This document shows positions 1-8,068 of a stretch of DNA of 64,000 nucleotides, piece by piece. Made by a program: the position numbers and the translations under genes. The stretch comes from an uncultured Alloprevotella sp. Its GTDB lineage: Bacteria > Bacteroidota > Bacteroidia > Bacteroidales > Bacteroidaceae. Location: assembly GCA_944322095.1 (NCBI GenBank), contig CALUNU010000003.1, forward strand, positions 124,001 through 188,000, in the 5' to 3' direction. Within the stretch, counting starts at the first letter, position 1. Each line of letters begins with the position of its first letter. Under the pieces are notes generated by a model. It did no database searches, was not told the DNA's origin, and saw nothing but the letters and a program-made list of their open reading frames with translations.

Positions 1-1066
1 AAACGACGAGTACAATTACGACGAAAAGTCCTCCTTCGTAGAGCGATTTTTCGACGTTGCCGATGGCGCTCTCTATGAAGTTGTTTTGGCGGAAAATGTC
101 CGTCGATATTTTCACGTCGCCCGGGAGCTGGGTTTTCAGGTCGGCCAGGGCTTCTTCCAGCTTGTGGGTAAGCTGGATGGTTCCGACGGCCGGCTGTTTG
201 GTCACGGTTACGAGGACGGCCGGCTTGCCGTTGTACGATGCCGTGCCCAGGCGTGGAGCCTTGGCTCCCGTCGTGACGGTGGCCACGTGTTCCAGCAAAA
301 TGCTGTTTCCCAGCGAGTCGCGCTTAACGAAGGCCCGTCCGAGCTCGTCCGCCCGGTTGGTGGTCATTTCTCCACGGATGACATATTCGTTTCCATATTC
401 ATACAGCACGCCTCCCGCGGCGTTACGGTTCATGTCCGTCACGGCAGCCTGCACTTCGCCGAGGCTGACACCATATTGCCGCATGCGGTCCGGGTGCAGG
501 CGTATTTGATATTCCTTGACGTCGCCGCCGAGAACGGCCACCTGCGATACGCCGCCGGTGGCCAGCAGGCGGGTGCGCACTGTCCAGTCGGCCAGTGTGC
601 GCAGCTCCTCTTGCGATGTGGTGTCGGCCGTCAGGCCGATAATCATCACCTCGCCCAGGATGGACGACTGCGGCCCCAGAACGGGCTGTCCGACGCCTGC
701 CGGCAGTTGCTCCTCGACGGTAGCCAGTTTTTCCGAAACAATCTGCCGGTCGCGGTATACGTCCGTTCCCCAGTCGAATTCAACCCACACGACGGAGAAG
801 CCCGTTGTCGACGAGGAGCGCACGCGGCGCACGTCTGTGGCTCCGTTCAGCGCCGTCTCGACGGGAAACGTCACGAGGCGCTCCACCTCTTCGGCTGCCA
901 TGCCCGGCGCTTCGGTCATGACGACGACGGTGGGTGCGTTCAGGTCGGGGAAAACGTCGACCTCCATGCGCAGCGTGACGATGATGCCGGCCACGACGAT
1001 GATGAGGGCAGCCCCGAGCACGGTCAGGCGGTTATGAAGTGCGAAGTGGATAATTTTGTTCAACAT
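1..1066 (-). CDS. Heavy-metal RND efflux pump, CzcA/CusA type (partial)
   Basis: Inner-membrane proton-driven pump of a tripartite heavy-metal efflux system. Translation from the ATG at 1066 starts MLNKIIHFALHNRLTVLG, followed by a first membrane helix (about residues 13-32) and the DVFPDLNAPTVVV segment characteristic of the CzcA/CusA branch. About 355 N-terminal residues are visible; the family is about 1000-1050 residues, so the rest lies beyond the left edge. GGAGG sits 5 bases before the ATG and fixes the start. The adaptor gene ends 18 bp upstream, so the two are co-transcribed. The metal (Cu/Ag or Co/Zn/Cd) cannot be decided because the central helices are missing. Confidence 0.93.
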   Translation of the reverse strand, partial: MLNKIIHFALHNRLTVLGAALIIVVAGIIVTLRMEVDVFPDLNAPTVVVMTEAPGMAAEEVERLVTFPVETALNGATDVRRVRSSSTTGFSVVWVEFDWGTDVYRDRQIVSEKLATVEEQLPAGVGQPVLGPQSSILGEVMIIGLTADTTSQEELRTLADWTVRTRLLATGGVSQVAVLGGDVKEYQIRLHPDRMRQYGVSLGEVQAAVTDMNRNAAGGVLYEYGNEYVIRGEMTTNRADELGRAFVKRDSLGNSILLEHVATVTTGAKAPRLGTASYNGKPAVLVTVTKQPAVGTIQLTHKLEEALADLKTQLPGDVKISTDIFRQNNFIESAIGNVEKSLYEGGLFVVIVLVV

Positions 1067-1084
1067 ATAGCCTCCTTCTCTTCG

Positions 1085-2224
1085 TTAGTGCTCGTGGTTG
1101 TGTCCTTCGGGGACGACGCCCGAGAAGGCAGCCAGGCGTACGCGCGGCGCGCCGGCCGTTACGAGGCGTTCGCCGCCTTTCAGTCCCGACGTCACGAGGA
1201 CGCGCCGTCCGTCGTCGGCTCCCAGTTTCACTTCGTGTTTATGATAAACGTCGGGCCCCTCTTGCAGGTACACATAATAAAGGCCCTGTTCCTCCGTGAC
1301 AGCGGTCAGCGGGATGCTGATGGCTTCCGGTTGCTCGTCGGCCAGGAGCCACACTTCCACGCAGGCACCTGCCGGGATGTTTCCCCGGTTGTCAAATTCG
1401 AAAGTCAGCGGGATATACGGTGCTCCTGCCGTCACGCGGCCGCGCGATACCGTCCGGCCGTTCAGCTCGTCCAGGCTGAACACCTGTTCGTCGTAGCTCG
1501 TTTGGAAGCGTGCGCTGCTGATGGCGTCTATCCGGCTGAAAAGTCGTTCCGGCACGTCGACGCGCAGTTGCAGCCGGCGGGTCGACGTCAGCCGCACGAG
1601 GGGCTGGCCCACGTTGACGTAGTCGCCCGGCTGCACGAGCAGTTGCTTCACGTATCCCCCGGCCGGAGCCTTCACGGCAATGCCGGCTGCGCTGTTGCTG
1701 CCGGCCTGCGCTTCGTAGGCGATGCGTGCGTTGTCGTATGCAGCGCGGGCCTGTTCATATTCTCCTTGGGTGATGATGCGGTCTTTCACGAGTTTGGCTG
1801 CGCGTTCATAGGCCTGGCGCGCCGTTTCGCAGTTCACGCGCAGTTTGGCCACGGGGTCGCCGTCGGGCAGGTGCTTGGCCGAGATGTAAGCCACGGTGGT
1901 CCCGCTCCCCACCTGCGCCCCTTCGGCGCTTACGGCCGGCGTAAGGCGCACGATGCCCGCTGCCGTTGCGGCCACGGTCGTTTCGGCCCCGACGGGTGCC
2001 GTGATGCGTCCCGCAGCTTTATAGGCAGCGGCAAATGGGGCGCGTTTCACCGTTTCCACCCTCACGCCGGCCTCCTTTGCCTGGGCGGCGGTCAGTATTA
2101 TTTCGTCTGCCGGGTGCTCTTCTTCGTGCGCCGCGGCTTTTTCTGCTTCCGTGTCGTGGCTGTGGCCGCAAGCAGTCAGCAGGAGCAGCACGCCAAGGGG
2201 TGCTGCCGATATCAGTCGTTTCAT
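1085..2224 (-). CDS. RND efflux periplasmic adaptor lipoprotein
   Basis: Membrane-fusion (adaptor) subunit of the RND pump encoded just downstream, 379 residues. A lipoprotein signal ends at LLTAC (Cys19), so it should be lipid-anchored. It is followed by a His/Glu/Asp-rich stretch (HSHDTEAEKAAAHEEEH) and the protein ends HNHEH; both could bind metal, which is inference. The body has the family layout: a lipoyl-like half, a helical hairpin around residues 125-170 (ARQAYERAAKLVKDRIITQG), the second lipoyl half (APAGGYVKQLLVQPGDYVNVG) and beta-barrel domains. It matches CusB/CzcB-type adaptors. No TolC-like outer-membrane gene is visible; it may lie beyond the left edge. Confidence 0.92.
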   Translation of the reverse strand: MKRLISAAPLGVLLLLTACGHSHDTEAEKAAAHEEEHPADEIILTAAQAKEAGVRVETVKRAPFAAAYKAAGRITAPVGAETTVAATAAGIVRLTPAVSAEGAQVGSGTTVAYISAKHLPDGDPVAKLRVNCETARQAYERAAKLVKDRIITQGEYEQARAAYDNARIAYEAQAGSNSAAGIAVKAPAGGYVKQLLVQPGDYVNVGQPLVRLTSTRRLQLRVDVPERLFSRIDAISSARFQTSYDEQVFSLDELNGRTVSRGRVTAGAPYIPLTFEFDNRGNIPAGACVEVWLLADEQPEAISIPLTAVTEEQGLYYVYLQEGPDVYHKHEVKLGADDGRRVLVTSGLKGGERLVTAGAPRVRLAAFSGVVPEGHNHEH

Positions 2225-2235
2225 ATGATTTGTTT

Positions 2236-2302
2236 CGGTAGTAAGTTGATAATGTGGAAAAATTCATTTTTGGCCGATGGCCCTGTTTTCAACCTACTAC
2301 CG
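2236..2302 (-). promoter_or_regulatory. Long intercistronic inverted repeat
   Basis: A 14-base arm at 2236-2249 (CGGTAGTAAGTTGA) is matched in inverted orientation at 2289-2302 with one mismatch, which becomes a G-U pair in the minus-strand RNA. The loop holds two smaller palindromes: GGCC-atc-GGCC and an AAAAAT/ATTTTT pair. The distal arm covers the stop codon of the 144-residue gene, and the proximal arm ends 11 bases before the adaptor start codon. There is no T-run after it, so it does not look like a simple terminator. Role unknown; a processing or translation-control element is possible. Confidence 0.6.
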
Positions 2303-2723
2303 ATGGGGGAGCCCTCAGTCCTCGTGCCGAACGGTCCGGGCGGAGCGGTAGTGTCGCCGTCTGCCGGTGCCGTCGGCGCTTGGGGGTGTTGGGCGAGGGG
2401 AGGACGGTTCGAGTCAGCGCGGCATAAAAAGGAGCAGCCGGCGTGTGCTTGTGGGCAGCCGTCTGCTTCGTTGCCATTTGTATGCCGCGTCCTGCGATGT
2501 ACAGCGAGTGCGCCTCGCATCCTTGCTGCGAGGCCGGGTTCTCATGTGCGGCGTGGGGCGTACGGTTGTTTCCCCACAAAAAATTCTCGAAGGCCGCATC
2601 GTCCGTCACGCAAGGCATCCCGCCGTGGTGGTGATGCGGGATGTTGCTCGCGCCGAGCAGCAGCACGACGGCGCACCAGAGCGCCATGCGGGCCATGAAT
2701 GTTTTCAGATGCGGTAGGCTCAT
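2289..2723 (-). CDS. Small His-rich exported protein (DUF6769-like)
   Basis: First gene of the efflux operon, 144 residues. An N-terminal hydrophobic segment (about residues 11-27) is followed at once by SNIPHHHHGGMPC, then scattered His and Cys (HAAHENPASQQGC). The second half is Arg/Pro-rich and low in complexity. Small proteins with a signal peptide and an HHHH cluster precede metal RND operons in Bacteroidales; I believe this is the DUF6769 group, from memory of the pattern only. A periplasmic metal-binding role is inference. The ATG at 2723 follows a -7 like TATTTTTG by only about a dozen bases, so the leader would be very short. Confidence 0.6.
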   Translation of the reverse strand: MSLPHLKTFMARMALWCAVVLLLGASNIPHHHHGGMPCVTDDAAFENFLWGNNRTPHAAHENPASQQGCEAHSLYIAGRGIQMATKQTAAHKHTPAAPFYAALTRTVLPSPNTPKRRRHRQTATLPLRPDRSARGLRAPPSVVG

Positions 2724-2734
2724 TTTTCCGGGAG

Positions 2735-2742
2735 CAAAAATA
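2735..2742 (-). promoter_or_regulatory. Promoter -7 element of the efflux operon
   Basis: On the minus strand this reads TATTTTTG, fitting the Bacteroidota -7 consensus TAnnTTTG, directly before the first gene of the RND operon. No clear TTTG -33 box lies about 20 bp upstream. The start codon is 12 bases away, so the mRNA would be nearly leaderless if that ATG is used. Confidence 0.45.
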
Positions 2743-2932
2743 ACACAAACGGGCTGAACTTGCGGTTGGTTTTCCCTTGAAACTTACTTGCAGATTTCCG
2801 GGCGCCGTCTGTTTTCCCGCTTGTTGGCCGTTGCTCCGGGTGGGACGGGGCGTCCGTGGCGGAGCGATAAAAAGCAAAGCGCGCTTGTCGTCGGTGATGG
2901 CAAGTGCGCTTGGTCGTTTTGCGGGCGGTCCC

Positions 2933-3811
2933 TCATTCTTCAAACGAAAATTCCCGCGGGTGAGGCGGCGTGGCCCCATGTTGCGTGCATACGTAGGCCG
3001 ATATGTCCGACGCACGCAGATGGGCTTCCGTAAGCGGCAGGTCGCTCAGCAAGCCCACGGCAAATGTGGCGGTAAAGGCGTCGCCCGCGCCCACCGTATC
3101 CACCACCTTGACGGGCGATGCCGGCAGCGTGGAGCTTTCATCGGGGGCGAAGATGCTGCTGCCCTCTTCGCCCAGGGTCAGTACGACGTAGGAGATGTCA
3201 AACCGTTGCATCAGCCGGCGGCATTGTGCCTCGTCGCTGCCGTCGGGCAGTCCGATCAGGGGCACCAGCGTGTCGAGCTCGTCGGTGTTGAGCTTCAAGA
3301 TGTTGCACAGGTAGAGCGAGCGGCGTATAACGTCCGGGTCGATGAAGGGGGGACGCAGGTTCACGTCGAATATTTTCAGGCTGTCGTCGGGCATGGCGTC
3401 GATGTAGCGGGCTATGGCATGCCGCGTGGTCGGGTTGCGTTGCGCCAGCGAGCCAAAGCAGCAAGCCGCCGTGCGTTGTGCCATTTCTGCGAGCGACGAG
3501 GTAAAAGGTAAATGATCCCACGCGCAGTCGGTCGTAAACGAGTAGCGTTCGTCGCTTTCCGTGTTTGGGTTTACGGTGGCGCATCCCGTGGCGTAGGGCA
3601 CACGCGCCAAGGCGTAGCCCTGGCTGCGTTCGTCGAGCGTTTGCACGATTGCGTCGCCCAGGTCGTCGTTTCCGATGGCGCTCACGGTTCTGCCGTCAAC
3701 GCCAAGCTGCGAGGCGTGGTAGGCAAAGTTGGCCGGTGCTCCCCCGAGTTGCTTCTCGCCGGGGAGGATGTCCCAAAGTATTTCGCCTATGCCAACTACC
3801 AGTTTGTTCAT
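2933..3811 (-). CDS. PfkB-family sugar kinase, fructokinase-like
   Basis: Cytoplasmic ATP-dependent sugar kinase of the ribokinase/PfkB family, 292 residues, which is normal. It starts MNKLVVGIGEILWDILPGEK, carries the substrate-binding LGGAPANFAYHASQLG segment near residue 22 and the C-terminal signature VVDTVGAGDAFTA, whose Asp is the catalytic base. The similarity is closest to bacterial fructokinases, so phosphorylation of fructose to fructose 6-phosphate is likely, but close relatives act on other sugars. It is monocistronic behind a strong promoter; no sugar transporter or sucrose hydrolase is adjacent. Confidence 0.88.
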   Translation of the reverse strand: MNKLVVGIGEILWDILPGEKQLGGAPANFAYHASQLGVDGRTVSAIGNDDLGDAIVQTLDERSQGYALARVPYATGCATVNPNTESDERYSFTTDCAWDHLPFTSSLAEMAQRTAACCFGSLAQRNPTTRHAIARYIDAMPDDSLKIFDVNLRPPFIDPDVIRRSLYLCNILKLNTDELDTLVPLIGLPDGSDEAQCRRLMQRFDISYVVLTLGEEGSSIFAPDESSTLPASPVKVVDTVGAGDAFTATFAVGLLSDLPLTEAHLRASDISAYVCTQHGATPPHPREFSFEE

Positions 3812-3872
3812 GTTTTCTTTTTATTTAGGAGACGGGGGCGGTCTGGAAGCCGCAGGTCATTTCAGACCGGCG

Positions 3873-3904
3873 CAAAATTACTATTTCCGGTGCAAACAGC
3901 CAAA
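3873..3904 (-). promoter_or_regulatory. Promoter of the fructokinase-like gene
   Basis: On the minus strand TTTG (3904-3901), a 20-bp spacer and TAATTTTG (3880-3873) match the Bacteroidota promoter consensus exactly. The start site should be near 3866, giving a leader of about 55 bases. That leader opens with a 7-bp hairpin, CGGTCTG (3869-3863) pairing with CAGACCG (3845-3839). Confidence 0.75.
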
Positions 3905-4008
3905 TTTTCTCAATTTGCAGTGGCCCGCCGGCCCTTGTCGGTGGAAGGTGGGCCACTGGTGAGGCAAAATGTGCCATTGCGAGGCTGCGTAAAAAACGTG
4001 TGCCGTTC

Positions 4009-4040
4009 TTTTTCTCTCTGGTTGTTTTCTGCTAATTTTG
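4009..4040 (+). promoter_or_regulatory. Promoter of the beta-lactamase gene
   Basis: A T-rich -33 region (TTTT at 4009-4012) lies 20 bp before TAATTTTG (4033-4040), a full match to the TAnnTTTG -7 consensus. The predicted start site is near 4047, about 63 bases before the bla start codon. It points away from the divergent kinase promoter. Confidence 0.65.
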
Positions 4041-4109
4041 CCCCGTTTTTCTTTTTTCGGGCCTTGGGCCCGTTTATGGTTCTATTGGTTATATAATAAA
4101 GGAGAGCGT

Positions 4110-5024
4110 ATGCGTTTACGTTTGCATGTTTTCCTGGGGCTGGTTGTATGCCCGCTTTTGCTCCTGGCTCAGTCTGCCGGGTTGTCGCGTTCGTTGGAGC
4201 TTGCCCTGCGCGGTTTTCGCGGGCGGGTGGGGGTAGCCGTTGTTTATGGCCGTGGCGACTCGCTGGTTGTGGCGGGCGATGTGGCTCACAGCTATCCGTT
4301 GTCGAGTGTTGTCAAGTTCCACCAGGCTCTTTACGTCCTGGGCCGGGCTCCCGGCTGCGGCATATCGGTCGACAGCGTGGTCACGTTGGCGCCTGCCGAG
4401 ATGGTGCGCGATACGTGGAGCCCCTTGCGCGACCGCTACCCTCGCGGCGGCGTCCGCCTCACGGTGGGCGAAGTGTTGCGCTACTCGTTGCAGCAGAGCG
4501 ACAACGTGGCCTGCGATGCCCTGTTCCGGCGTTTCGGCGCGCCCGCCCGGGTGGAGGCCTACGTCCGTTCGTTAGGATTTCATGCCTGCCACGTCGGAGC
4601 CACCGAGGCCGACATGCACGCCGACCCGACGCGGGCCGTTGCCAACCGTTCGACGCCTGTCGACGTGGCACGTCTCTTCTATGAGTTTCCGGCTGCGCAG
4701 TGGCTGGCCCCCGAGGCGCAGGCGTTCGTGCGCGATGCCCTGCTGGGGTGCTCCACCGGAACCGACCGCCTGCCTGCCGGCCTTGCCGGCACGGGCGCCC
4801 GCATCGGCCACAAGACGGGCACGGGCTTCCGCGACGCCCATGGGCGCATGCAGGGCTTCAACGACGCCGGTTTCGTCCTGCTCCCCGACGGGCGGCGCTA
4901 TGGCATAGCGGTTTTCATCGACGATGCCCTCGCCTCCGACGCCGATTGTGCAGCCCTCATGGCGCGTCTATCGGCGCTGGTGTGCCGTGCCTTCTCCGCA
5001 GCGTCGGTTTCCGCCGGCCGGTAG
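4110..5024 (+). CDS. Class A beta-lactamase, A2 subclass-like
   Basis: Secreted serine beta-lactamase, 304 residues, with a signal peptide of about 21 residues. All class A motifs are present: S66-V-V-K69 (nucleophile and base), S130-D131-N132, Glu166 in TEADMHADPTRAVAN, and K235-T236-G237 followed by TGF. The SxxK context (LSSVVKFHQALYVL) and the EADMHAD omega-loop resemble the CepA/CfxA/VEB/PER group (subclass A2) common in Bacteroidales, rather than TEM/SHV. The ATG at 4110 follows AAAGGAG with 5-base spacing; an upstream in-frame extension to 4038 has no signal peptide and is rejected. No mobile element flanks it, and its GC matches the neighbours, suggesting a resident gene. Spectrum cannot be read from sequence. 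Confidence 0.9.
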   Translation: MRLRLHVFLGLVVCPLLLLAQSAGLSRSLELALRGFRGRVGVAVVYGRGDSLVVAGDVAHSYPLSSVVKFHQALYVLGRAPGCGISVDSVVTLAPAEMVRDTWSPLRDRYPRGGVRLTVGEVLRYSLQQSDNVACDALFRRFGAPARVEAYVRSLGFHACHVGATEADMHADPTRAVANRSTPVDVARLFYEFPAAQWLAPEAQAFVRDALLGCSTGTDRLPAGLAGTGARIGHKTGTGFRDAHGRMQGFNDAGFVLLPDGRRYGIAVFIDDALASDADCAALMARLSALVCRAFSAASVSAGR

Positions 5025-5032
5025 GCCGCGGC

Positions 5033-5860
5033 CTATCGGGCCGTAATGTGGAAGCAGGCCTGCTTCCGTTCATATTTCACGTAGCACGTTCCCAGTTGCC
5101 GCTGGTCTTCAAGCACCTCGGCTAAGATCGATTTCAGGGCCACGGCGTTGACGATGGGGAGCCGCGGCCCGTCGGGGTCGTACACGCGGTCGAATTTGTT
5201 GTACGATATGTCGAACGTCGTGCCGTATTGGTGGCAGCTCTGTTCCGATGCGTTGACGTTGACGCGCCGCAGGCGGCTCACGTCGTGACGTGTGCGCAGT
5301 ACCGAGGTGACTACGAGTTTGTGAAAAGGTATTCCTTTCGTCTGCACCGAGTCTATAAAGGCGCGCGCAATGGTGTTGAGCAGCGTGGCGGCACGCGGAA
5401 CCAGGTAAGGAATAGAGTGAGTCAGGCGTTCCACGCGGTAGTAGGGCGTATCGTCGATATATACGAGTTTGTCTTTGTGGCGGGCCGCTTCGTTGCGGTC
5501 GGCTACGGGCGGCACGCCTAAGCGTTGCGCCGTGGCCAGCTGTACATCGTTCAGGTCGGGAAAGCTTTCCTCGAAGCTTCGCACGCTCGTCACGCGGTTT
5601 TTGACGGGACGGCCTTTGGCATCGGTCAGCACGATCGGACTGCGTGGCCGCAGCAGCAGCGAGTCCACCCGTTTGCTTTGCATGGCGATGCTGTCCGGTC
5701 TTATGGGGCGTGCAGCTGTCGTGTCGGCCGCTGTGGCCAGGCGGTCGAAAGCTATTTCGGGATGGATGCACCGGATGATGAAGAGCACCAGCACCGTGGC
5801 GGCAAATGTCAGCAGAAAATGCGTCCTTTCTATTTTCAGTTTCATGGGGATAGGCGGCAT
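5033..5860 (-). CDS. DUF5715 family protein, M15 peptidase-like
   Basis: Envelope protein of unknown function restricted to Bacteroidota, 275 residues. After a short cytoplasmic N-terminus there is one membrane segment (HFLLTFAATVLVLFIIRCI), then an extracytoplasmic region. The C-terminal part has SVLRTRHDVSRLRRVNVNAS followed by SCHQYGTTFDISY, resembling the metal-binding SxHxxGxAxD core of M15/VanY D,D-carboxypeptidases. A peptidoglycan peptidase-like fold is therefore plausible; activity is inference. I use the ATG at 5860 because GGAAGG lies 5 bases upstream. The frame stays open to 5926, but that extension is Arg/Thr-rich and unlikely. It converges on the beta-lactamase gene, 8 bp from its stop. 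Confidence 0.75.
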   Translation of the reverse strand: MPPIPMKLKIERTHFLLTFAATVLVLFIIRCIHPEIAFDRLATAADTTAARPIRPDSIAMQSKRVDSLLLRPRSPIVLTDAKGRPVKNRVTSVRSFEESFPDLNDVQLATAQRLGVPPVADRNEAARHKDKLVYIDDTPYYRVERLTHSIPYLVPRAATLLNTIARAFIDSVQTKGIPFHKLVVTSVLRTRHDVSRLRRVNVNASEQSCHQYGTTFDISYNKFDRVYDPDGPRLPIVNAVALKSILAEVLEDQRQLGTCYVKYERKQACFHITAR

Positions 5861-5943
5861 GTATTCCTTCCATTCCGTTTTCCGGGCCGTATAATGCTGC
5901 CGGCAAACGGTCGCGAAAGCACGCAAAAGTACAAAAAATACCG

Positions 5944-5972
5944 TTTCCTTTTCTGCAGATTATGTATTTTTG
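5944..5972 (+). promoter_or_regulatory. Probable promoter of phoH
   Basis: TATTTTTG (5965-5972) matches the -7 consensus, with TTTC (5944-5947) 17 bp upstream as a weak, slightly short-spaced -33 box. The leader to the phoH start would be about 75 bases. Confidence 0.5.
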
Positions 5973-6052
5973 CACGGGCATAAAGCCGGCCGGCCGTTCC
6001 GTGCCGGTTTGTCCGGGGTGGTCCGGCGGCCTTTTCACCCAAGAAACGTAAA

Positions 6053-7036
6053 ATGATAGAAAAACATTTTTTTCTCGACGAGGCCGACCCTGTTCTCTTT
6101 TACGGACCGGCCAACGCGAACCTGCGGATGCTCAAGGCGCTTTGTCCGAAGTTGCGCATCATGGCCCGGGGCAATGTGCTCAAAGCCATTGGCGACGAGG
6201 AGGAATTGGCGGCCTTTGAGGAGCTCTTTGCAGCCTTGCAGAAGCATTGCACGAAATACAACCTCCTGACCGAAGAAGATGTGCTCGACATCGTGAAGCG
6301 CCGGCAGACGCATGGTGAGGCGGCCGAGGGCGTCATCGTTTACAGCATGGGCGGCAAGCCCATTACGGCCCGCAGCGAGAACCAGCGGCGCCTTGTCGAG
6401 GCCTACGACCGCTGCGACCTGCTCTTTGCCGTGGGGCCTGCCGGCTCGGGCAAGACCTACACGGCCATTGCCCTGGCCGTGCGTGCGCTGAAGAACAAGG
6501 AGGTGAAGCGCCTCATCCTGAGCCGTCCGGCCGTCGAGGCCGGCGAGAAGCTGGGCTTCCTGCCCGGCGACATGAAGGAGAAAATCGCCCCCTATTTGCA
6601 GCCTCTCTACGACGCTTTGCAGGAGATGGTGCCTCCCGCCAAGTTGCAGGAATACATGACCACCGGCGTCATACAGATAGCTCCTCTCGCCTTCATGCGC
6701 GGCCGCACGCTCAACGACGCCGTTGTCATCCTGGACGAGGCGCAGAACACAACGTCGGCGCAGATCAAGATGTTTCTTACGCGCATGGGCACCAATACGA
6801 AAATGATCATCACGGGCGACCGCACGCAGATCGACCTGCCGCCCACGGTACGCTCCGGGCTCGTCGAGGCTTTGCGCATTCTGCAAGGCATTCCCGGCGT
6901 TGCTTTTATCGAGATGACCAAGAAAGACATCGTGCGCCACCGTCTTGTGACGCGCATCGTCGAAGCCTATGAGCAGGAGGCCCGCAGGAAGCGCGATGAG
7001 GCCGCAGCCGGCGAGGCGCAGCAGAATTTATCTTAA
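6053..7036 (+). CDS. phoH: PhoH family ATPase
   Basis: Cytoplasmic P-loop ATPase of the PhoH/PhoL type, 327 residues, about the usual length. Walker A is G128-PAGSGK-T135 and Walker B is [11 protein letters not shown] near residue 225, followed by [21 protein letters not shown]. The family has been linked to RNA metabolism and ribosome assembly; the exact reaction is not settled. It is followed by purC 13 bp downstream, so the two are probably co-transcribed. Confidence 0.93.
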   Translation: MIEKHFFLDEADPVLFYGPANANLRMLKALCPKLRIMARGNVLKAIGDEEELAAFEELFAALQKHCTKYNLLTEEDVLDIVKRRQTHGEAAEGVIVYSMGGKPITARSENQRRLVEAYDRCDLLFAVGPAGSGKTYTAIALAVRALKNKEVKRLILSRPAVEAGEKLGFLPGDMKEKIAPYLQPLYDALQEMVPPAKLQEYMTTGVIQIAPLAFMRGRTLNDAVVILDEAQNTTSAQIKMFLTRMGTNTKMIITGDRTQIDLPPTVRSGLVEALRILQGIPGVAFIEMTKKDIVRHRLVTRIVEAYEQEARRKRDEAAAGEAQQNLS

Positions 7037-7049
7037 AACCAACAGTAAT

Positions 7050-7991
7050 ATGAGTGCTTTAACCAAGACAGATTTTCATTTTCCCGGTCAGACGGGTGTG
7101 TATCACGGTAAGGTGCGCGACGTTTACAACATAGGCGGGCAGCAGCTCGTCATGGTGGCCACCGACCGCATCTCGGCTTTCGACGTTGTGCTGCCCGAGG
7201 GCATCCCTTACAAGGGACAGGTGCTCAACCAGATCGCTGCCAAATTTCTCGATGCGACGGCCGACATCTGCCCCAACTGGAAGCAGGCCACGCCCGACCC
7301 CATGGTGACGGCCGGCGTGCTTTGCGAGGGCTTTCCCGTCGAAATGATTGTACGCGGCTACCTTTGCGGCAGTGCCTGGCGGGCTTATAAGAGCGGCGTG
7401 CGCGAAATCTGCGGCGTGAAACTGCCCGAGGGCATGCGCGAGAACGAACGTTTCCCCGAGCCCATCATCACGCCGACGACGAAGGCCGAAATCGGCGAGC
7501 ACGACGCCGACATCTCGCGCGAGGAAATCCTGGCCCGCGGCCTGGCCACGCCCGAGGAGTATGCCGTGCTCGAACGCTACACGCTCGCCCTCTTCCGCCG
7601 GGGTACGGAGATAGCCGCCCGCCGCGGTCTCATCCTTGTCGACACGAAGTATGAGTTTGGCAAGCACGACGGCACGATTTACCTGATGGACGAGATCCAC
7701 ACCCCCGACAGCAGCCGCTATTTTTACAGCGAGGGCTACGAGGAGCGTTTTGCCAAGGGCGATCCGCAGAAGCAGCTCTCCAAGGAGTTTGTGCGCGAGT
7801 GGCTCATGGACAACGGCTTCCAGGGCAAGGAGGGCCAGCAGGTGCCCGAAATGACGCCCGAAATCGTGCGCAGCATCTCCGACCGCTACATCGAGCTCTA
7901 TGAGCACCTGACGGGCGAGACGTTCGTGCGCGAAGACAACGCCGATCTGGCTGCCCGCATCGAGCAGAACGTGCTTAAATACCTGGGATAA
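7050..7991 (+). CDS. purC: SAICAR synthase
   Basis: Phosphoribosylaminoimidazole-succinocarboxamide synthase, joining CAIR and aspartate with ATP in purine synthesis. It is 313 residues, the long form usual in Bacteroidota. Visible landmarks are [20 protein letters not shown] near the start, [13 protein letters not shown], and the C-terminal [28 protein letters not shown] segment (positions about 210-235) that lines the active site. The start at 7050 is chosen because the residues before it (frame open from 6969) overlap phoH and are not conserved. A strong terminator follows at 8013. Confidence 0.96.
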   Translation: MSALTKTDFHFPGQTGVYHGKVRDVYNIGGQQLVMVATDRISAFDVVLPEGIPYKGQVLNQIAAKFLDATADICPNWKQATPDPMVTAGVLCEGFPVEMIVRGYLCGSAWRAYKSGVREICGVKLPEGMRENERFPEPIITPTTKAEIGEHDADISREEILARGLATPEEYAVLERYTLALFRRGTEIAARRGLILVDTKYEFGKHDGTIYLMDEIHTPDSSRYFYSEGYEERFAKGDPQKQLSKEFVREWLMDNGFQGKEGQQVPEMTPEIVRSISDRYIELYEHLTGETFVREDNADLAARIEQNVLKYLG

Positions 7992-8012
7992 GCATCTCCC
8001 ATCGCTATACCG

Positions 8013-8054
8013 GCGGACGCGCTCCCGCACGAGGGAGGCGCGCCCGCCTTTTTG
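8013..8054 (+). terminator. Terminator after purC
   Basis: A GC-rich hairpin with arms GGCGGACGCGCTCCC and GGGAGGCGCGCCCGCC (one bulge) is followed by TTTTT. It closes the phoH-purC unit, only 15 bp before the next gene. Confidence 0.85.
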
Positions 8055-8068
8055 TTTCCCAAAAACGT

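Noticed and set aside
86..2698. 870-codon open frame on the plus strand across the RND operon
   Set aside because: It is antisense to three genes with clear motifs on the minus strand. Its predicted protein is His/Arg/Val-rich with no domain, and it lacks a promoter. Long antisense frames are common in GC-rich coding DNA.
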